From Mantis religiosa (lineage: Eukaryota; Arthropoda; Insecta; Mantodea; Mantidae): 64,000 bases of DNA. The stretch is from NCBI GenBank assembly GCA_030765055.1, contig CM060952.1, positions 177,154,313 to 177,218,312 on the forward strand, in the 5' to 3' direction. Made by a program: the position numbers and the translations under genes. The notes under the pieces are model-generated. The model ran no database searches, was not told the DNA's origin, and saw only the letters and a list, made by a program, of their open reading frames with translations. Shown in pieces: positions 1 to 11,571 of this stretch (positions are counted from its first letter, which is position 1; every line of letters starts with the position of its first letter).

Positions 1-579
1 GCATTCTTAGTCCCTGGTTTCCAGTCCGCAATTGGGCCATCAATTCGTTTTATGAAACCTAGCTAAAAATTCAACTCTTTAAAAGAATATTTTTTAAATG
101 TAATCAACAGCCTTTGAGGTGTAATCCCTTTTCTCTTTAATATATTTTAGGCTGTTTAGACGTGCTGTAGGAGTGTATGTAGTCAAATGCAGGTAATAAT
201 TCACGAATTATTTCGTATAACTTAGGACAAGCACCTGTATGGAATATATATTCAGCATTTCTCAGTTCTTTCTGGTATCTTTGTGTTTTTTATTTTAAAA
301 TATAGATTGCAATTCCGAAAAAAAAAAAAAAAACTTAGTTCTTAATGTTCAATGCTATTTGTGTCACTATAGCGAAATGAAATCATGTGGGAACATCATA
401 ATACAAAATGAACAGCTATCATTTTTCTTTTGTATAGGAAAAATACAAAAACATATTTGCATTGTGTTCCTAAAGACCTGTTAAAATAGGTACCACGAAT
501 TTCTCAATATCACTTTACTTGTATAGAAAACTTCGAAAACTAAATTGAGTGTTTTAAAATAAGGTGTAATTTTTTAAGT
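1..579. other. No gene recognised
   Basis: AT-rich sequence with a short A tract near 320-332. I see no coding frame, known repeat head or RNA gene in it. Confidence 0.5.
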
Positions 580-583
580 ATAT

Positions 584-1034
584 TGTCAGGAGGTCGCTCG
601 TAAGCGAACGCCGAAAGAGAGAGAGAGAGAGGGAGAGCATGAGAGGGAGAAGGAGGTGGAGATGGTCAGGACGTTTCTCGCTCCACCGCGAGGGTCCGAG
701 AGACCGTGAGCTACCGAGAAACTTCCCCACCCTGCGAGAACAGGTGATTGTGTGAGTAAGAGTTCGGCTGGCCAGTGTGTGCAGAGAAGTAGTTAGTGAG
801 CTGCAATCGAGCAGTGTAGACGTGCGGCACATGGACTTGAAGATTGCGCTTTCTTTATTTTTTATTTCTACTTTTTATAATATATATGTGTGTATGTATA
901 TAGGTATAAACATTTGTATGTGTTACGTCATTCTGCTGATCACAGATTTGTACAAGTGTGTTTCTACAGAAATAAAGAGCATTTTTTAATTCCTGCAACC
1001 TGGACTTTCAATTTTACGAACTCACAAAGTCACA
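584..1034 (+). mobile_element. Solo LTR, family LTR-A copy 1
   Basis: A 451-bp LTR beginning TGTC and ending CACA, flanked by a 4-bp duplication ATAT (580-583 and 1035-1038), as expected for a Gypsy-type integrase. The last ~70 bp (an AATAAA at 971-976, then a conserved tail ending in AAGTCACA) recur in six other copies here. It carries a GA-rich tract at 615-640. There is no internal gag-pol region on either side, so it is a solo LTR left by LTR-LTR recombination. Small frames inside it are not genes. The family assignment comes from comparing copies; the Gypsy label is inference from the 4-bp duplication. Confidence 0.82.
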
Positions 1035-1038
1035 ATAT

Positions 1039-1644
1039 AGTTTCCAAATCATCACAAATTATGGTCATATTTTCAACAGTGTTAATATTTTTATACACTT
1101 ATGTTTCAGACAATCCGGTATTCATTAGTCGAGATAGCTATGTACAAAATATAGTCTAGCTCTGTAATCTTCAATAGTTTTCTTTTGTTTTAAATGTTCC
1201 CCTTTAAATAATGAACCACGTTCTTAGCTTACTCAACATCTGTTTTCTTACCACAGAGAAAGTAATAAATTACGTCTTAGTCAATTTATCTTTCATCTCT
1301 TTAAATTCACTTTTGTAAAATGAGTTCGACGTTTACTATTATGTTTAATACAGTTCACTGGAATTAGTGGACAACAGTCAAATTCAGCATTACTAATAAG
1401 TTTCATGAAAATGCACTTATAATGTTTGTAATGTTTAATATGCTCCACCGTTCAATAGACCTTACAGTTTTTTAACTCCATACTACTTGAATCGAAGTTA
1501 CAAAACGTTAGGGAATGTTAAATGAGGTATTATTACTTTCAAGGTCATTCATGGTCACATTTGTTCTAGTGTATTTTGATAATGAAATCTGGTGCTTTAT
1601 GTTGTTTAACCTTGAAATCTAGCTGTAGTGGAGTTTAGTGGAGT

Positions 1645-1703
<59 letters not shown>

Positions 1704-2430
1704 TCATATAATACTGTTAAAATGTTGAGGCTACAAGATTTGTGGATAGTATTTTATTCTAGAAAGCTTACTTTCCATTCAGCTCGCATACCAAGCACAC
1801 GCGTTTCAGAGCGTCCTTTAGACAAGAAATTTGCATAATTGCATATGCTAATGGGATCATCAACTGAATAGATGTAATGTCTAGAGTATGTGTAGCTAAT
1901 AATGATGTGCTAACCACTACCTGCATATTCTCATTTCTCCACAAGAACGTTTTTATTCATTTAGCTTTTCAGATATCCAACCCTTGAAAAGTGCCTATTT
2001 CGTCAAGTTTCTTCTGTAAGGTATTCTTTTAAAATGTATTTCAGTAACTGTAGGTATTTATTTAGTTTTTTCGTGATGTTACTCTGGGTTTATTCTATGT
2101 TCCCACAATTCATACGTATTCAATTTGGAGAATCAGTTACGAGTTGCAGGTTTTCCTTTTTTCCTTTCTCTTTCTGTTTTAGAGTTCTGTTAATTCCACT
2201 GTACATACCACTGCATCAGCTCTAAAACCTTCATTGGGCGAGGAAAAGTTCTGGTGTGTTAATGGGAGATAGCGTTTGCTTTTTCTCCAAATACTCGTAG
2301 TTTACTTGGGAAATTCTGGGTAACAGTCACACATGGTTCAGCTAGTTGATGAAAGTATGGGAATTTTTGTTTAGTATATATCATTTATTTTTATCTATTA
2401 ACTTGTCCAAATAAAGTAGTTGTTTTTGTG
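1039..2430. other. No gene; TA microsatellite
   Basis: AT-rich unique-looking sequence. An almost pure TA dinucleotide tract lies at about 1645-1701. No coding frame of note; a 63-codon hydrophobic frame at 2034-2225 resembles nothing I know. Confidence 0.5.
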
Positions 2431-2604
2431 TAATTTACGTCCTCCAATGTTAAGTCAAATCGGACAGAGCTTAGTTACCCGACATTCGTCTTTCAGAATA
2501 AGGGAAAACTCCAGAAAATACGTTATCCAGGTAACTCACCATGACCAAGATTCGAAATCGGGACCTCTTGGAGGTGAGGCAGACACGCTACCACTACGCT
2601 GCAG
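2431..2604 (-). mobile_element. SINE1 fragment (tRNA-derived)
   Basis: Reverse-strand copy of the common SINE in this window. The 3' tail (complement of TTACGTCCTCCAA) is at the left and the tRNA-like head at the right, but the head is cut short before the A box is complete. The B box region is diverged. It matches the other SINE1 copies across its body. Confidence 0.75.
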
Positions 2605-2619
2605 ATGTGTTGGACAATG

Positions 2620-4148
2620 AAAACAAAACCTCTAGCAATTTCTGTTAATCCAAACTTCGTCCCTTGCAAATACCTATAAGCGAACCTGAGTATTTTATTT
2701 AATTGATTTCTGGTATAACTTTAGCAGTCATAAGGCATGTTATTTAAAATATCTTAATTTCATACAGTTTGTATCAGTTTGTTAAATCTCATACGTAATA
2801 CTATTTTCCTAAACATTTTTGGAGTAAACACCTTCCTTCATGTAATATTGCCATAATCACTCTTCAAGAACACCTTTATTGTATTCATTAAAATGACTTA
2901 AACCCACAATTTTTATTAATAAAGCCACTCTGTGAATGCATTGATGTTATAAAAATCTTACTTCTAATTTGTCTCATTCAACTGAATTATATTTTGCTAG
3001 CATAGAATGTTGCTGCAAACACTTCTTTTGGAATAAAATGTGGAAACATATTTAAGAATTTAACGGAATTGCCTTCATGCTATATAGAATATATTTACAG
3101 GAATAAAACTTCATTTTCAACTCTATATTTTAATTATTTCGGCTGCTTATCAATTTCATTTTTAAAAAAATTACTCCATTACATGAAAATAGTGTATACA
3201 TAAAATTATCAATATACACTATTAACTTTTTAAGTGATATAAACGTATGGATGCTTTACAAACGTTATTCTGTAGCAAGTAACATTTTCCAGAGTTATCA
3301 GAGAAATTTACATTTCTCTTCTATGTCACTTTCCGTAACATAAATTTGCTTAATTAGGCTAAGCTTATATGGAAGACAGAGAAAGAACTAGAATAAAATA
3401 ATCGTCACATTGAATTAATCCAGTCAAAAGTAGCTGCAATATTACAATTAATTAAGCTAAGTGTTATTTTATATTTCAGCAGGATATTCTATAAAATTTA
3501 CGATATGATTACTCATTATTTGGTAGGACATATGAGATTAAATGAGAGATTTTTGTTTAAGCTTTCCTAAGCGTAAACTTTCGTACTGCACAGCCGAATC
3601 TACATATTTTTACGAGTTAAATTTATTATTAATATTTATTTTTCGCTTTGGTACATAATATCCTTGGGCGGAGTTACAAAACTAAACATAGTTAATGCTT
3701 GTTTGGACGAAGAACATGTGCATAACTTAAGAACTAGCTCTATAAAGCTGGTCACAAGAAAGACCTCATAAATTGCATATATTTACTACATCTGGGTGTA
3801 ATTGGTAATCAACAACTCTAGTTAAAGGGATCATTAGCCTAGTAAAGGAATAAAATAAGATACATGAGAATTCTAAGTCATTATAGCTACTGCTTCTAGT
3901 TTTCTTATTTTATTTTTGCTTTAGTAAATAGCTAAACATCTGGCAGAGCAGGGACTGCCTGTCTGAGTGAGCCGAAAATGATCAGTGATTTGTGCAGCCA
4001 GAAATAACTTTAATGATGGATTTTAGAAACACAGAAATAATAATTAACTATGATGAATAAATTAATTAAACACAATTTATTGATTTTCCTTACTTAAATA
4101 ACAAAATTAAGTATGTGAACTTAATCAATGGATATTTAAAAACCAAGC
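2620..4148. other. No gene recognised
   Basis: About 1.5 kb of AT-rich sequence with no frame, tRNA head, terminal repeat or simple repeat that I can support. Confidence 0.5.
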
Positions 4149-4152
4149 ATAC

Positions 4153-4623
4153 TGTCGCGAACACATTATTTATGACGGTGCGGCGCGGAGCGATAAGGGA
4201 CAGATAGTACTGGCTGGAGATAAAGAGCTTGCCTAAGCAGATAAAGTTAGCACGGAAATAAAAGGCATGCCCATCAAAAAAAGAGATAAATGAAACGTTC
4301 TAGTGAAAACCTGATTGTCTTACAGAACATTCGATTTCTTGTTTGTGCAGAGTATTCGAGAAATATCTAGTAATATGAGTCGTGGTACATATAAGGAAGC
4401 TGCGACTAGCTAAGGGGCAGTTATAAAGACAGTCCTAAATAGGAATTGTAGCAAGGGTTGTAAACAGTGTAAGATGAGTAAGCTAATTGTTGTGGTCAAC
4501 AACCTTGGAAGATTGTGTGTTTGTGACGTAATGCTGCCACTGTAAGTGTATTACTACGGAAATAAAGAACATTTAGAGTTTCTGCAACTTGGACTTTTAA
4601 TTCTACGAACCCACAAAGTCACA
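4153..4623 (+). mobile_element. Solo LTR, family LTR-A copy 2
   Basis: A 471-bp LTR, TGTC to CACA, with the 4-bp duplication ATAC at 4149-4152 and 4624-4627. A TATAAAG box at 4432-4438 and an AATAAA signal at 4561-4566 sit where a retroviral-type U3/R would place promoter and polyadenylation signals. The tail matches the other LTR-A copies. No internal region is attached. Confidence 0.88.
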
Positions 4624-4819
4624 ATACTCTCCTGCACAGAGAATATTCATAACTATTCAGCCTCTTGCACTCTCCCAATACATCAACTTTCGTAGTTTGA
4701 CCACTATCGTGGTTTATGGAAGTCATATCTGGATCAGACAGGTAACCCAGGAGGGGTGATCGAAACGATGCCTTGAGAGCATGAGAGTATGAGAGAAGTA
4801 GATGACCCAATGAGGATGA

Positions 4820-4990
4820 AATGAATTAAAGGTATAGTGATAATGGAGAAATTGGTGGAAATATGGCGGATATCCCTAAGAAAACTCGGCCCTGCACCGT
4901 GTTGTCCACCCCATTCTCATATGTGGTGGAATCGAACCTGGCCGCCTTGGTGAGAGTCAAGCAGTCTGACAGATCGGCCACGGCGTGGCC
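4820..4990 (-). mobile_element. SINE2 copy, diverged
   Basis: Reverse-strand copy of the second tRNA-derived SINE. The head at the right carries the complement of a GGTTCGATCC-like B box and an A box resembling TGGCTCAGTGG. The body (rich in GGAGAAA/GGGAAACC-type motifs) is more diverged than in the copies at 30.5, 34.9 and 56.7 kb. It sits between two LTR-A copies of opposite orientation. Confidence 0.7.
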
Positions 4991-5143
4991 ATCCCTTGGT
5001 CTCTCAACAGCCACAGTTTTCTTCATTTATGTATTGGAGGGAAAAAAAACTTTGGTACTTGCTCACCTCTAGTATCGTCGGGTAAAACAAGTGCATTTGG
5101 CAGGCTCTCCTCAGACCTAATATCTTACACAGGCCTCGGATAT

Positions 5144-5587
5144 TGTGACTTTGTGGATTCGTAGAATTAAAAGTCCAGTTTGCATAAAATAAAAATCGTT
5201 CTATATTTGCGTAGGAATACACTGTTCAATTCTCACGTAACAACATTGTGTCACATACACACAGTCTACAACGTTCTGATCAGCTCTCAACGCTGGTGTT
5301 ACACAACTGCTCTGTTTCAACCCGTCACTTCCTTAAATACCTCATTCGTAATTCTAAAGATTTCCAGAACAATAAAGAACCCGAAATAATCCAGATGTTC
5401 CCAGAAATTTCCATTTATCACAGTTTGTTTCGGCAAGTCTTTTATCTAATCTATCTTTGTTTCCGGCTATTTGTTTACACTAGCCGCGCTATGGTTAACT
5501 GCTTACGCAAGCTCTTTGTTACCGTGAAACCATATCCGCCGTCTGTTTTATATTTGTGCCGAAACTTTTATGCCTGTTGCAGTGACA
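5144..5587 (-). mobile_element. Solo LTR, family LTR-A copy 3
   Basis: A 444-bp LTR in reverse orientation: TGTGACTTTGTGG at its left, TGACA at its right, with the duplication ATAT at 5140-5143 and 5588-5591. It lies head-to-head with copy 2 only 0.5 kb away, with a SINE2 in between. The opposite orientations mean the pair is two independent insertions, not the ends of one element. The 118-codon frame inside is fortuitous. Confidence 0.87.
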
Positions 5588-5854
5588 ATATGTTCAAAAC
5601 TTAGGGTTGGAGCATTAAATCCCAAATATCTCATAACTAATTATTTCTCGAATTAACAGTGCTCTGTAACTTATGTCATGACGTACTATAAAAGAACGAC
5701 AATAAAAATACATAAATATTTATCTTAATGTCCATTCCTCGGCATATTCATATTTATTCGTAATATACTTCAAACCGTATCCGGAAATGACTCGGCTAAC
5801 CTATACATCACCTCAGGAGAAGCTATCAGATATCCAAACGAGATCAGAAGGTTT

Positions 5855-6125
5855 GTCGTGCTGCTCGAATGGTCGCCATGGATTTATCTATGGCAACAGA
5901 TACCTCTAAATTAACGCACTGATTACTCCAGGTGGAATGAACATCTGTCGGTCATTTGTTGTTCCTGCTAATTCCATTTGTTGAAGTGAAGTTTTCATTG
6001 GTGTTAAGCACAGATCCGAGAAGCGCAGCAGTTCTCCTCTCACTGTTACAAAAATAATCAGCGCGTTATATGAGAGGTATCTGTTACCAAAGATAAATCC
6101 ATGGTAACCATTCGAGCAGCGCGAC
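5855..6125. mobile_element. MITE-like inverted-repeat element
   Basis: Terminal inverted repeats of about 67 bp (5855-5921 and 6059-6125, with scattered mismatches) enclose ~137 bp of non-coding DNA. Both arms contain the palindromic-looking core CCATGGATTTATCT. The transcript would fold into a long hairpin. I cannot find a clear target-site duplication, so the superfamily is unassigned. No open frame lies inside. Confidence 0.7.
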
Positions 6126-6842
6126 TATACAAGTGTAACTACATGCAGGCCATGAACCTAAAGCCACACTATCCGAATCTTGTAATAACATTAACGTACA
6201 AAGGTGAGGGAATCTTGTCAACTATATATAGTGTTTCAAAGTCCAAGGGAACGCAATAAAGCATTACAATTACTTATAATGTATGTTTGAAGCAGCAGAT
6301 TATTTTTTGTACAGACGATTTAAAAACATCATAGAGTGTCCTTAAACCTTAACTATTTCGTGCACTCCGTAAATCTCAAGTGCCGAATTGTTTAATGGTG
6401 TGCAATTGTTCTTCTACTTACAGATATTATGTCACGCTGAGTGTTTTGAAGGTAGCGAGAGGAAACACTTTACCCACCACTATATGGCAGGGATCTATTG
6501 AGGGTTAGCAACCATTCAAGCAGAAGGGATGAGACAAAGGGATCGCGGAATGGCAGCCGGCAGAGTCAGCGGGGACGCAGAGACATGTAGAAAGCTCTAA
6601 TTGTTTGATAGATGATCACTCGGCGTACCACAGAAGCTCTTCACAGCTCAGAAAAAGGGCGATGAAATGACTCGGTGATCTGGAGAGCTTCTTCAAGGGG
6701 CTCCAAGGAAGAAACTTGATAAACCGTACGCATCTGTACCCTCTGTCCACATCCACCGGAACTATAGAACTGACAACTAAACCTCGAAGTTTTCAAGAGG
6801 TTGAAACCAGAAGTAATTCGTGGATTATTATTTTTGTTTTCC
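6126..6842. other. No gene recognised
   Basis: Mixed-composition sequence; the part at 6440-6840 is less AT-rich and may be an old repeat, but it matches nothing else in the window. Confidence 0.4.
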
Positions 6843-7044
6843 ATTTACGTCGTCCAACGTTGAGTCATATCGAATGATAAATGAAGTGGTTGAAATGCTG
6901 TTCAAATGAATCCGGGATCCATGAAGCTTTGAGCTACCCGACATTCGTCTTTCAGGATCAGGCAAAAATTCCGGAAAAAACCTTATTCAGGTAACTCACC
7001 CTAACCGAGGCAGACACGCTACCATCTGCGGTACCGAGGTGGGC
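6843..7044 (-). mobile_element. SINE1 copy
   Basis: Reverse-strand SINE1: tail at 6843, head at about 7044. The segment holding the B box is deleted: the sequence jumps from the internal body to the anticodon-side part of the head. The A box complement is present near 7025-7040. Confidence 0.75.
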
Positions 7045-8087
7045 GCATGGATTAGAAAATAAAACTCAGCATTCTTGTATGACTAGGGAAATCGTGGGGA
7101 AACCCAAGTTATAGTGGACGGTCGATGAAGTTTGAACCCACGAACCCCTAAATGCAAGTAGCATACCTAATTAGGCGCCACATTGCTCGGGCCTAATCGA
7201 AATCGCAGATAAAAGTGAGGTAAAAAAAAAAGAGGGAAATCTTTACAAACCTAACGGTTATTTACGTTCTCTAAATCTGAGAAGGCCATTCTCAGTGCCA
7301 CAGCCTTTGATACAACATTTTGTGTACTAATGTACCACACTGGTTTACAAAAGCTACTATCATAACTCCCCTTTCGTGGTATCATCATCATAGGTTTTTG
7401 ATTGCAGGAAACGACGTATTAAGCGGCAATAAACTTCCTACACTTGAACCACGTATATGGCTGCAGTATATTCGCCACGCGCCCTAGCCAGAACTTGCTT
7501 GTTCGCCGTCTTCACTCCCCACCGTTTTAGTAGTTTTATACCTCTATTATATGGGCTATTCGGTTGTATTGCAGGCCGTGTTCCTCACACCCGGTCTGAG
7601 GGGGAGCATGTGCAAAGAAAGAAATCTCAGTCACGTCACAAGATGTGCTGTTAAGTTTGTAATAATGTCGCTTGCCTTTTACATCTGCTCTTCTTAACTG
7701 AGACAAATAACCATTTCAGTTGAAGCAAATGTTAATTTATTAATAATTCCCTAATATGTGAAGTGTTTTCATTCTCTAACGTGTACATGTATGTGAAGGT
7801 ATTTCTCTTCAAAATAGTTCTATAGTGATTTCCCTGGATATAAGCATTTTGAAGACCTTTGAATACAAAAAAAAAAAAAAAAATAAATAAAAAGGTTATG
7901 TAGTCTGTTTATGTGTGGCTAAACGGCATAATAGACATTAAAAGGGCAAAAGCTAAACTTTGTATTGCAGTGCATCTTCCAATAATGCGAACAACTTAAG
8001 AAATGTCCTCAACCTAAACTATACTTACATACCTGGAATAGCTTATGAAATCTTTGATCTTTTCAAAAATGGAGATTATCATACAAG
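7045..8087. other. No gene; possible degenerate tRNA-like stretch
   Basis: At 7100-7200 the complement contains GGCGCCTAATTAGG followed by GGGTTCAAAC, loosely resembling A and B boxes of an old tRNA-derived repeat. An A tract lies at 7866-7882. Nothing else is recognised. Confidence 0.3.
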
Positions 8088-8091
8088 ATAT

Positions 8092-8580
8092 TGTCACCCC
8101 ATTATCGGAAGGCGCGACCAGCTGGCGGCTGGGTGAGGGCCGGGAGGCATTCGATCACGCCTACCCATTTGTCTTAAAGCGCTAACGAAGGGATGGTTGG
8201 AAAAACATCACTGGCGGTCTCTTCCCCTCCCCCTGCCGTCTGGAATCTTCGGAGTGATTCACTAAACGCGAGACTTCCAGAAACAGCGATATTCCTATAA
8301 AAAGGGGCTGCAGTTGGCGAGTCAGTTGAGTTCTTGGCGAGCAGCAGTAAGGAGCGCCGAGTGAGTGAACGGACCGGAAGACTGTGAACGTGCATCAGAG
8401 GAGTTGTGCGTAGTTGAGAGTGCAGAGTGGGCCTGTGACAGACGAACTGGTGAATTGTAATTGTGTGAGCTACGTAATTCTGTGTCATCGGCAAGTGTTC
8501 CAACTGTAATTCGGTGGACATAAAGAACATTTTCAGTTGGTGAAATTGGACTTTTATTTTCACGAACCCACAAAGTCACA
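8092..8580 (+). mobile_element. Solo LTR, family LTR-A copy 4
   Basis: A 489-bp LTR, TGTC to CACA, with ATAT at 8088-8091 and 8581-8584. It has a strong TATAAAAAG box at 8296-8304, a GC-richer U3, and an ATAAAG signal near 8520, giving the clearest promoter layout of the seven copies. The reverse-strand frames of 129 and 85 codons across it are shadows of the LTR. No internal region remains. Confidence 0.88.
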
Positions 8581-8584
8581 ATAT

Positions 8585-9303
8585 CAACTTATGAGTTTAA
8601 AGCAAATAAATAATCCTTGGTTAGAAATCATTGTGCTTAACCTGTGGGTTTATTTGAAGTGTTATACTGCTTTCAAATCTTTTAATTGCTATTTTACAAC
8701 ACCATTTACTTTAAACACAATGTTATGTTACTTTAACGCAAGAAAACGATTTAATATATTTTTAAGCAAGAAATTATTTGAAAGATTAAAAAACGGTGAT
8801 ATATTGTAATGTTTCAAGTCTTTAGTATAGTGAAAAGTGGGCTACTTCCAGGAATTTGTTATCAAATTGCTTCTCTTTGTGCTAGCTCGATACCTCCACT
8901 CTCCATGATCAAACCAGTCTCAGTCTCTGCCTGATAAAGCAAAGCAGCATGTAGTGCAATGTGAGCAAAACCCAAATACCTCATGGTTACTACTTCGAGA
9001 AGGATTTATTGCAGCATCCAAAGAGGAAGATATGTTGGAGCACATGGACCACCAGAGACAGTCTGCATAGTATTTGATTTATTCTAAGCCTATCATTTTC
9101 TTTGATCAGTAGAACTCAAAATTTACTTGCGGTGAACAGAATTCCTTTCATTTCCAGATCCTAGAGTGTCTCATTAGGTTCCGATTCAATATTTTAAATG
9201 ACGTAATTGCATGTAAATTTATAACAACCCACCAGAACAGAAATCTTATATTAGGACGCAACCTTAAGTCATAATGTGAAACTGTTATTACATATCTTGA
9301 AGT
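8585..9303. other. No gene assigned; short open frame
   Basis: Mostly AT-rich. A charged open stretch without an initiating ATG runs from about 8912 to 9070 on the plus strand (PDKAKQHVVQ... to HQRQSA, then stop). I recognise no family, and it could be chance. Confidence 0.3.
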
Positions 9304-9307
9304 CTTA

Positions 9308-10282
9308 TGCCCGAATTCACAAACAGATGTTAAAATCGACGTTAACATGTGTAACGTAGCAATTGTCACAGCGCTGAAACTAATGTTAAATTTCTTGCAT
9401 TTCACCAACCTGTTTCCTTAAAATGTTAACAAACCTGTGTTAACGCCAAGAAACTTGTAAATGTCACAGCTATAGAAGGCTATGGATGATTTTCTGAAAG
9501 CACTCCGATGCGCTTTTGTTTTCATTTTCGTCTGCAAAAATGGCGGATGAACAAAATCATAAATAAAGCCGTGAGACAAATTTCTCATCAGCGGAGAAAG
9601 AATTGTTAATTGAAATGGTGACGAAGTGTAAGGATATCGTGAAAAATAAGAGGATGGATGCAGTGAATGTAAAAGAGAAAGATGTCGCGGGGAAAATATT
9701 GGAAACGAATTTAATTCAAATGCATATGTCAATACTACAAGCACCAAACAACTTGTCAGTATTACGTAAATTTAAAACGAGGTGCGAAGAACAAGTGCCT
9801 TAAACGTTTCAAGACGGGAGGTGAACAATGTATTATCCACATAATTCAGTGAATTATAAAATCGCAAAGTTATTGATACTTGAAGCAAAGGAGAGATCGC
9901 CATATTCCTTTCGATGCATATTCTAACCTCTCTTGTACTTCCGAAGTAACCTTCATAGCAACATGTTTCGACAGTCTATACCTCCGTAAAACAATTTTCT
10001 TCGGATAGTTCTTCAAAATCATTTCTCCTCATAGGCCGTACTCTATTAAGAATGCCATTTAGACTGTCTTAAATATAGCAAATCGACATCAATAGCTGAG
10101 TTCATGCTCGCCATCTTGACTATTTACAATTGTTAAGGACTTAACATTAGAAAGTCGGCTTGTTAGTTTAACATGAGATTTAACAAGAGTGTTACGCTAA
10201 CACTTGCTGGTGAAATGCAATTTTTGTATTAACTATTGCTAAATTCGTGTTAAGTCTTAACATTTGTTGTTGAAATCGGGCA
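9308..10282 (+). mobile_element. PIF/Harbinger-derived element, copy 1
   Basis: A 975-bp element with long imperfect terminal inverted repeats built on GCCCGATTTCACCAACAG. The 3-bp flank is TTA on the left and CTA on the right; two other copies have clean TTA/TTA. A TTA duplication plus a SANT-like frame is the signature of PIF/Harbinger. It has no room for a DDE nuclease gene, so it is non-autonomous. SINE1 at 10297 starts only 12 bp past its right flank. Confidence 0.8.
9530..9803 (+). pseudogene. SANT/Myb-like protein remnant of Harbinger
   Basis: The frame reads FSSAEKELLIEMVTK and continues through a lysine-rich stretch (VKEKDVAGKI) to LRKFKTRCEE, ending at 9803. This layout matches the Myb/SANT-like (zeste-type) DNA-binding domain of the second protein of PIF/Harbinger transposons, which binds the element's ends and escorts the transposase. 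An in-frame stop precedes FSSAEK, just after the ATG at about 9540. The part downstream of ETN is diverged from the other two copies and the expected C-terminal half is absent, so I call it broken. Confidence 0.65.
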
Positions 10283-10296
10283 CTAGAATTTTTCTT

Positions 10297-10526
10297 TAAT
10301 TTACGTCCTCCAATGTTACGTCATATCGGACGATCAGTGGAATGAGTGAAACAATACTTACTGAGTCCAGGATCATTAGAGCTTAGAGTTAACCGAAATT
10401 CGTTTATCAGGACAAGGAAAACCAAGGAAAAAGCCTTATCCAGGTGACTAACCCTGACCGAGTTTGAAATTCGGGACCTCTTGAACGTGAGGCAGACACG
10501 CTACCATCTATGCTACCGAGGCGGGC
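10297..10526 (-). mobile_element. SINE1 copy, near full length
   Basis: Reverse-strand SINE1, about 230 bp: 3' tail TTACGTCCTCCAATG at the left, tRNA-like head (complement of GCCCGCCTCGG and of a TAGCxTAGATGG A box) at the right. The B box region is slightly changed. Confidence 0.85.
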
Positions 10527-10959
10527 TGTTTGAAGCATACCTTTATTGTTGAGAATAAATGATGTTTTTAACATTAGCATAATTTGTCCAGTTATTGGTA
10601 CAGCTTATTACGAAGTACATAAATTCCTGTTGCGAAACATTGACAACTTTCTTTAGATTCACGTTCCTTGCTAAAAGAAATAGCTTCTATAACAGTTATT
10701 TATGATACAAGAGGGAAAAGGAGAATTACATTCTGTGACCAGGATAGCTTGCGGAACAGGCGAAAGGGAGGGGGGCAATTCCTGGAACAGAATGAAATTA
10801 CTTTGAACAGGAGTGTCATTTATTATTTTTAAACAGTACTGAATATTTATAGATATATTGTGGATAAGAAATATTTTGTTTTAACTATATCGGAGACATG
10901 AAGCTTAACGTGCTGCGATGTTCAATTATTTCCGTGCTTAGCATCAGTGTTGGCAACGT
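10527..10959. other. No gene recognised
   Basis: AT-rich spacer between two SINE1 copies of opposite orientation; a short G-rich run at 10766-10776. Confidence 0.45.
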
Positions 10960-11196
10960 GCCCGTCTCGGTAGCGTAGATGGTATAGTGCCTGCCTCTCG
11001 TTCAAAAGGTCCCGAGTTCGAGTCTCGGTCAGGGTGAGATACCTGGACAAGGTTTCTACCGGGGTTTTCCCTTTTCGTGAAAGAAGAATGTCGCATAACT
11101 CTAAACTCTATGGACCCTGGGCTCATTTGAGCATTTCACCCCTTCCACTCATCGTCCGATTCACTTAACGTTGGAGGACGTAAATTACTAAAAAAG
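10960..11196 (+). mobile_element. SINE1 copy, full length
   Basis: Head GCCCGTCTCGG with A box TAGCGTAGATGG (about 10972-10983) and B box GAGTTCGAGTCTC (about 11013-11025), then the conserved body and tail ending GGAGGACGTAAATTAC plus a short A run. The head resembles an arthropod tRNA (Val-like in the anticodon arm, tentatively). RNA polymerase III would start just upstream. No clean target duplication is visible. Confidence 0.9.
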
Positions 11197-11523
11197 GTGT
11201 AGGAAACATGACGAAACAGTCCTTATAAAATCTAACAAAGGAGGCGATGAATCTAATAAACCGAACATAATATAATAACAATACGAACAATACGTTACAT
11301 TGCTCAAGAAGTTAAATTTGACTACATTGGAGTGTTCATTTTTTTAACTCTACATGGCAGAATTATATTAACACTAATTAGAAATGTCTAAAGCCGGGCT
11401 TTTAACGTCATCTTCTAAAAAAGAATTCTAGGTTCAGCACGAATATTGGACTCTGTAATTTGTTTATTTTTTATTTATTTACTATATTTATTTTACTATT
11501 TTTTTATTTTATTTTTTATTTTT

Positions 11524-11571
<48 letters not shown>

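Noticed and set aside
4153..5587. One full retroelement bounded by LTR-A copies 2 and 3
   Set aside because: The LTRs are in opposite orientation, only 0.5 kb apart and have different target duplications.
8174..8579. 129- and 85-codon minus-strand frames
   Set aside because: They lie inside LTR-A copy 4, overlap each other and are not conserved in the other copies.
10960..11035. Functional tRNA gene at SINE1 and SINE2 heads
   Set aside because: A and B boxes are present, but the arms do not pair as a tRNA and each head is followed by the same long non-tRNA body.
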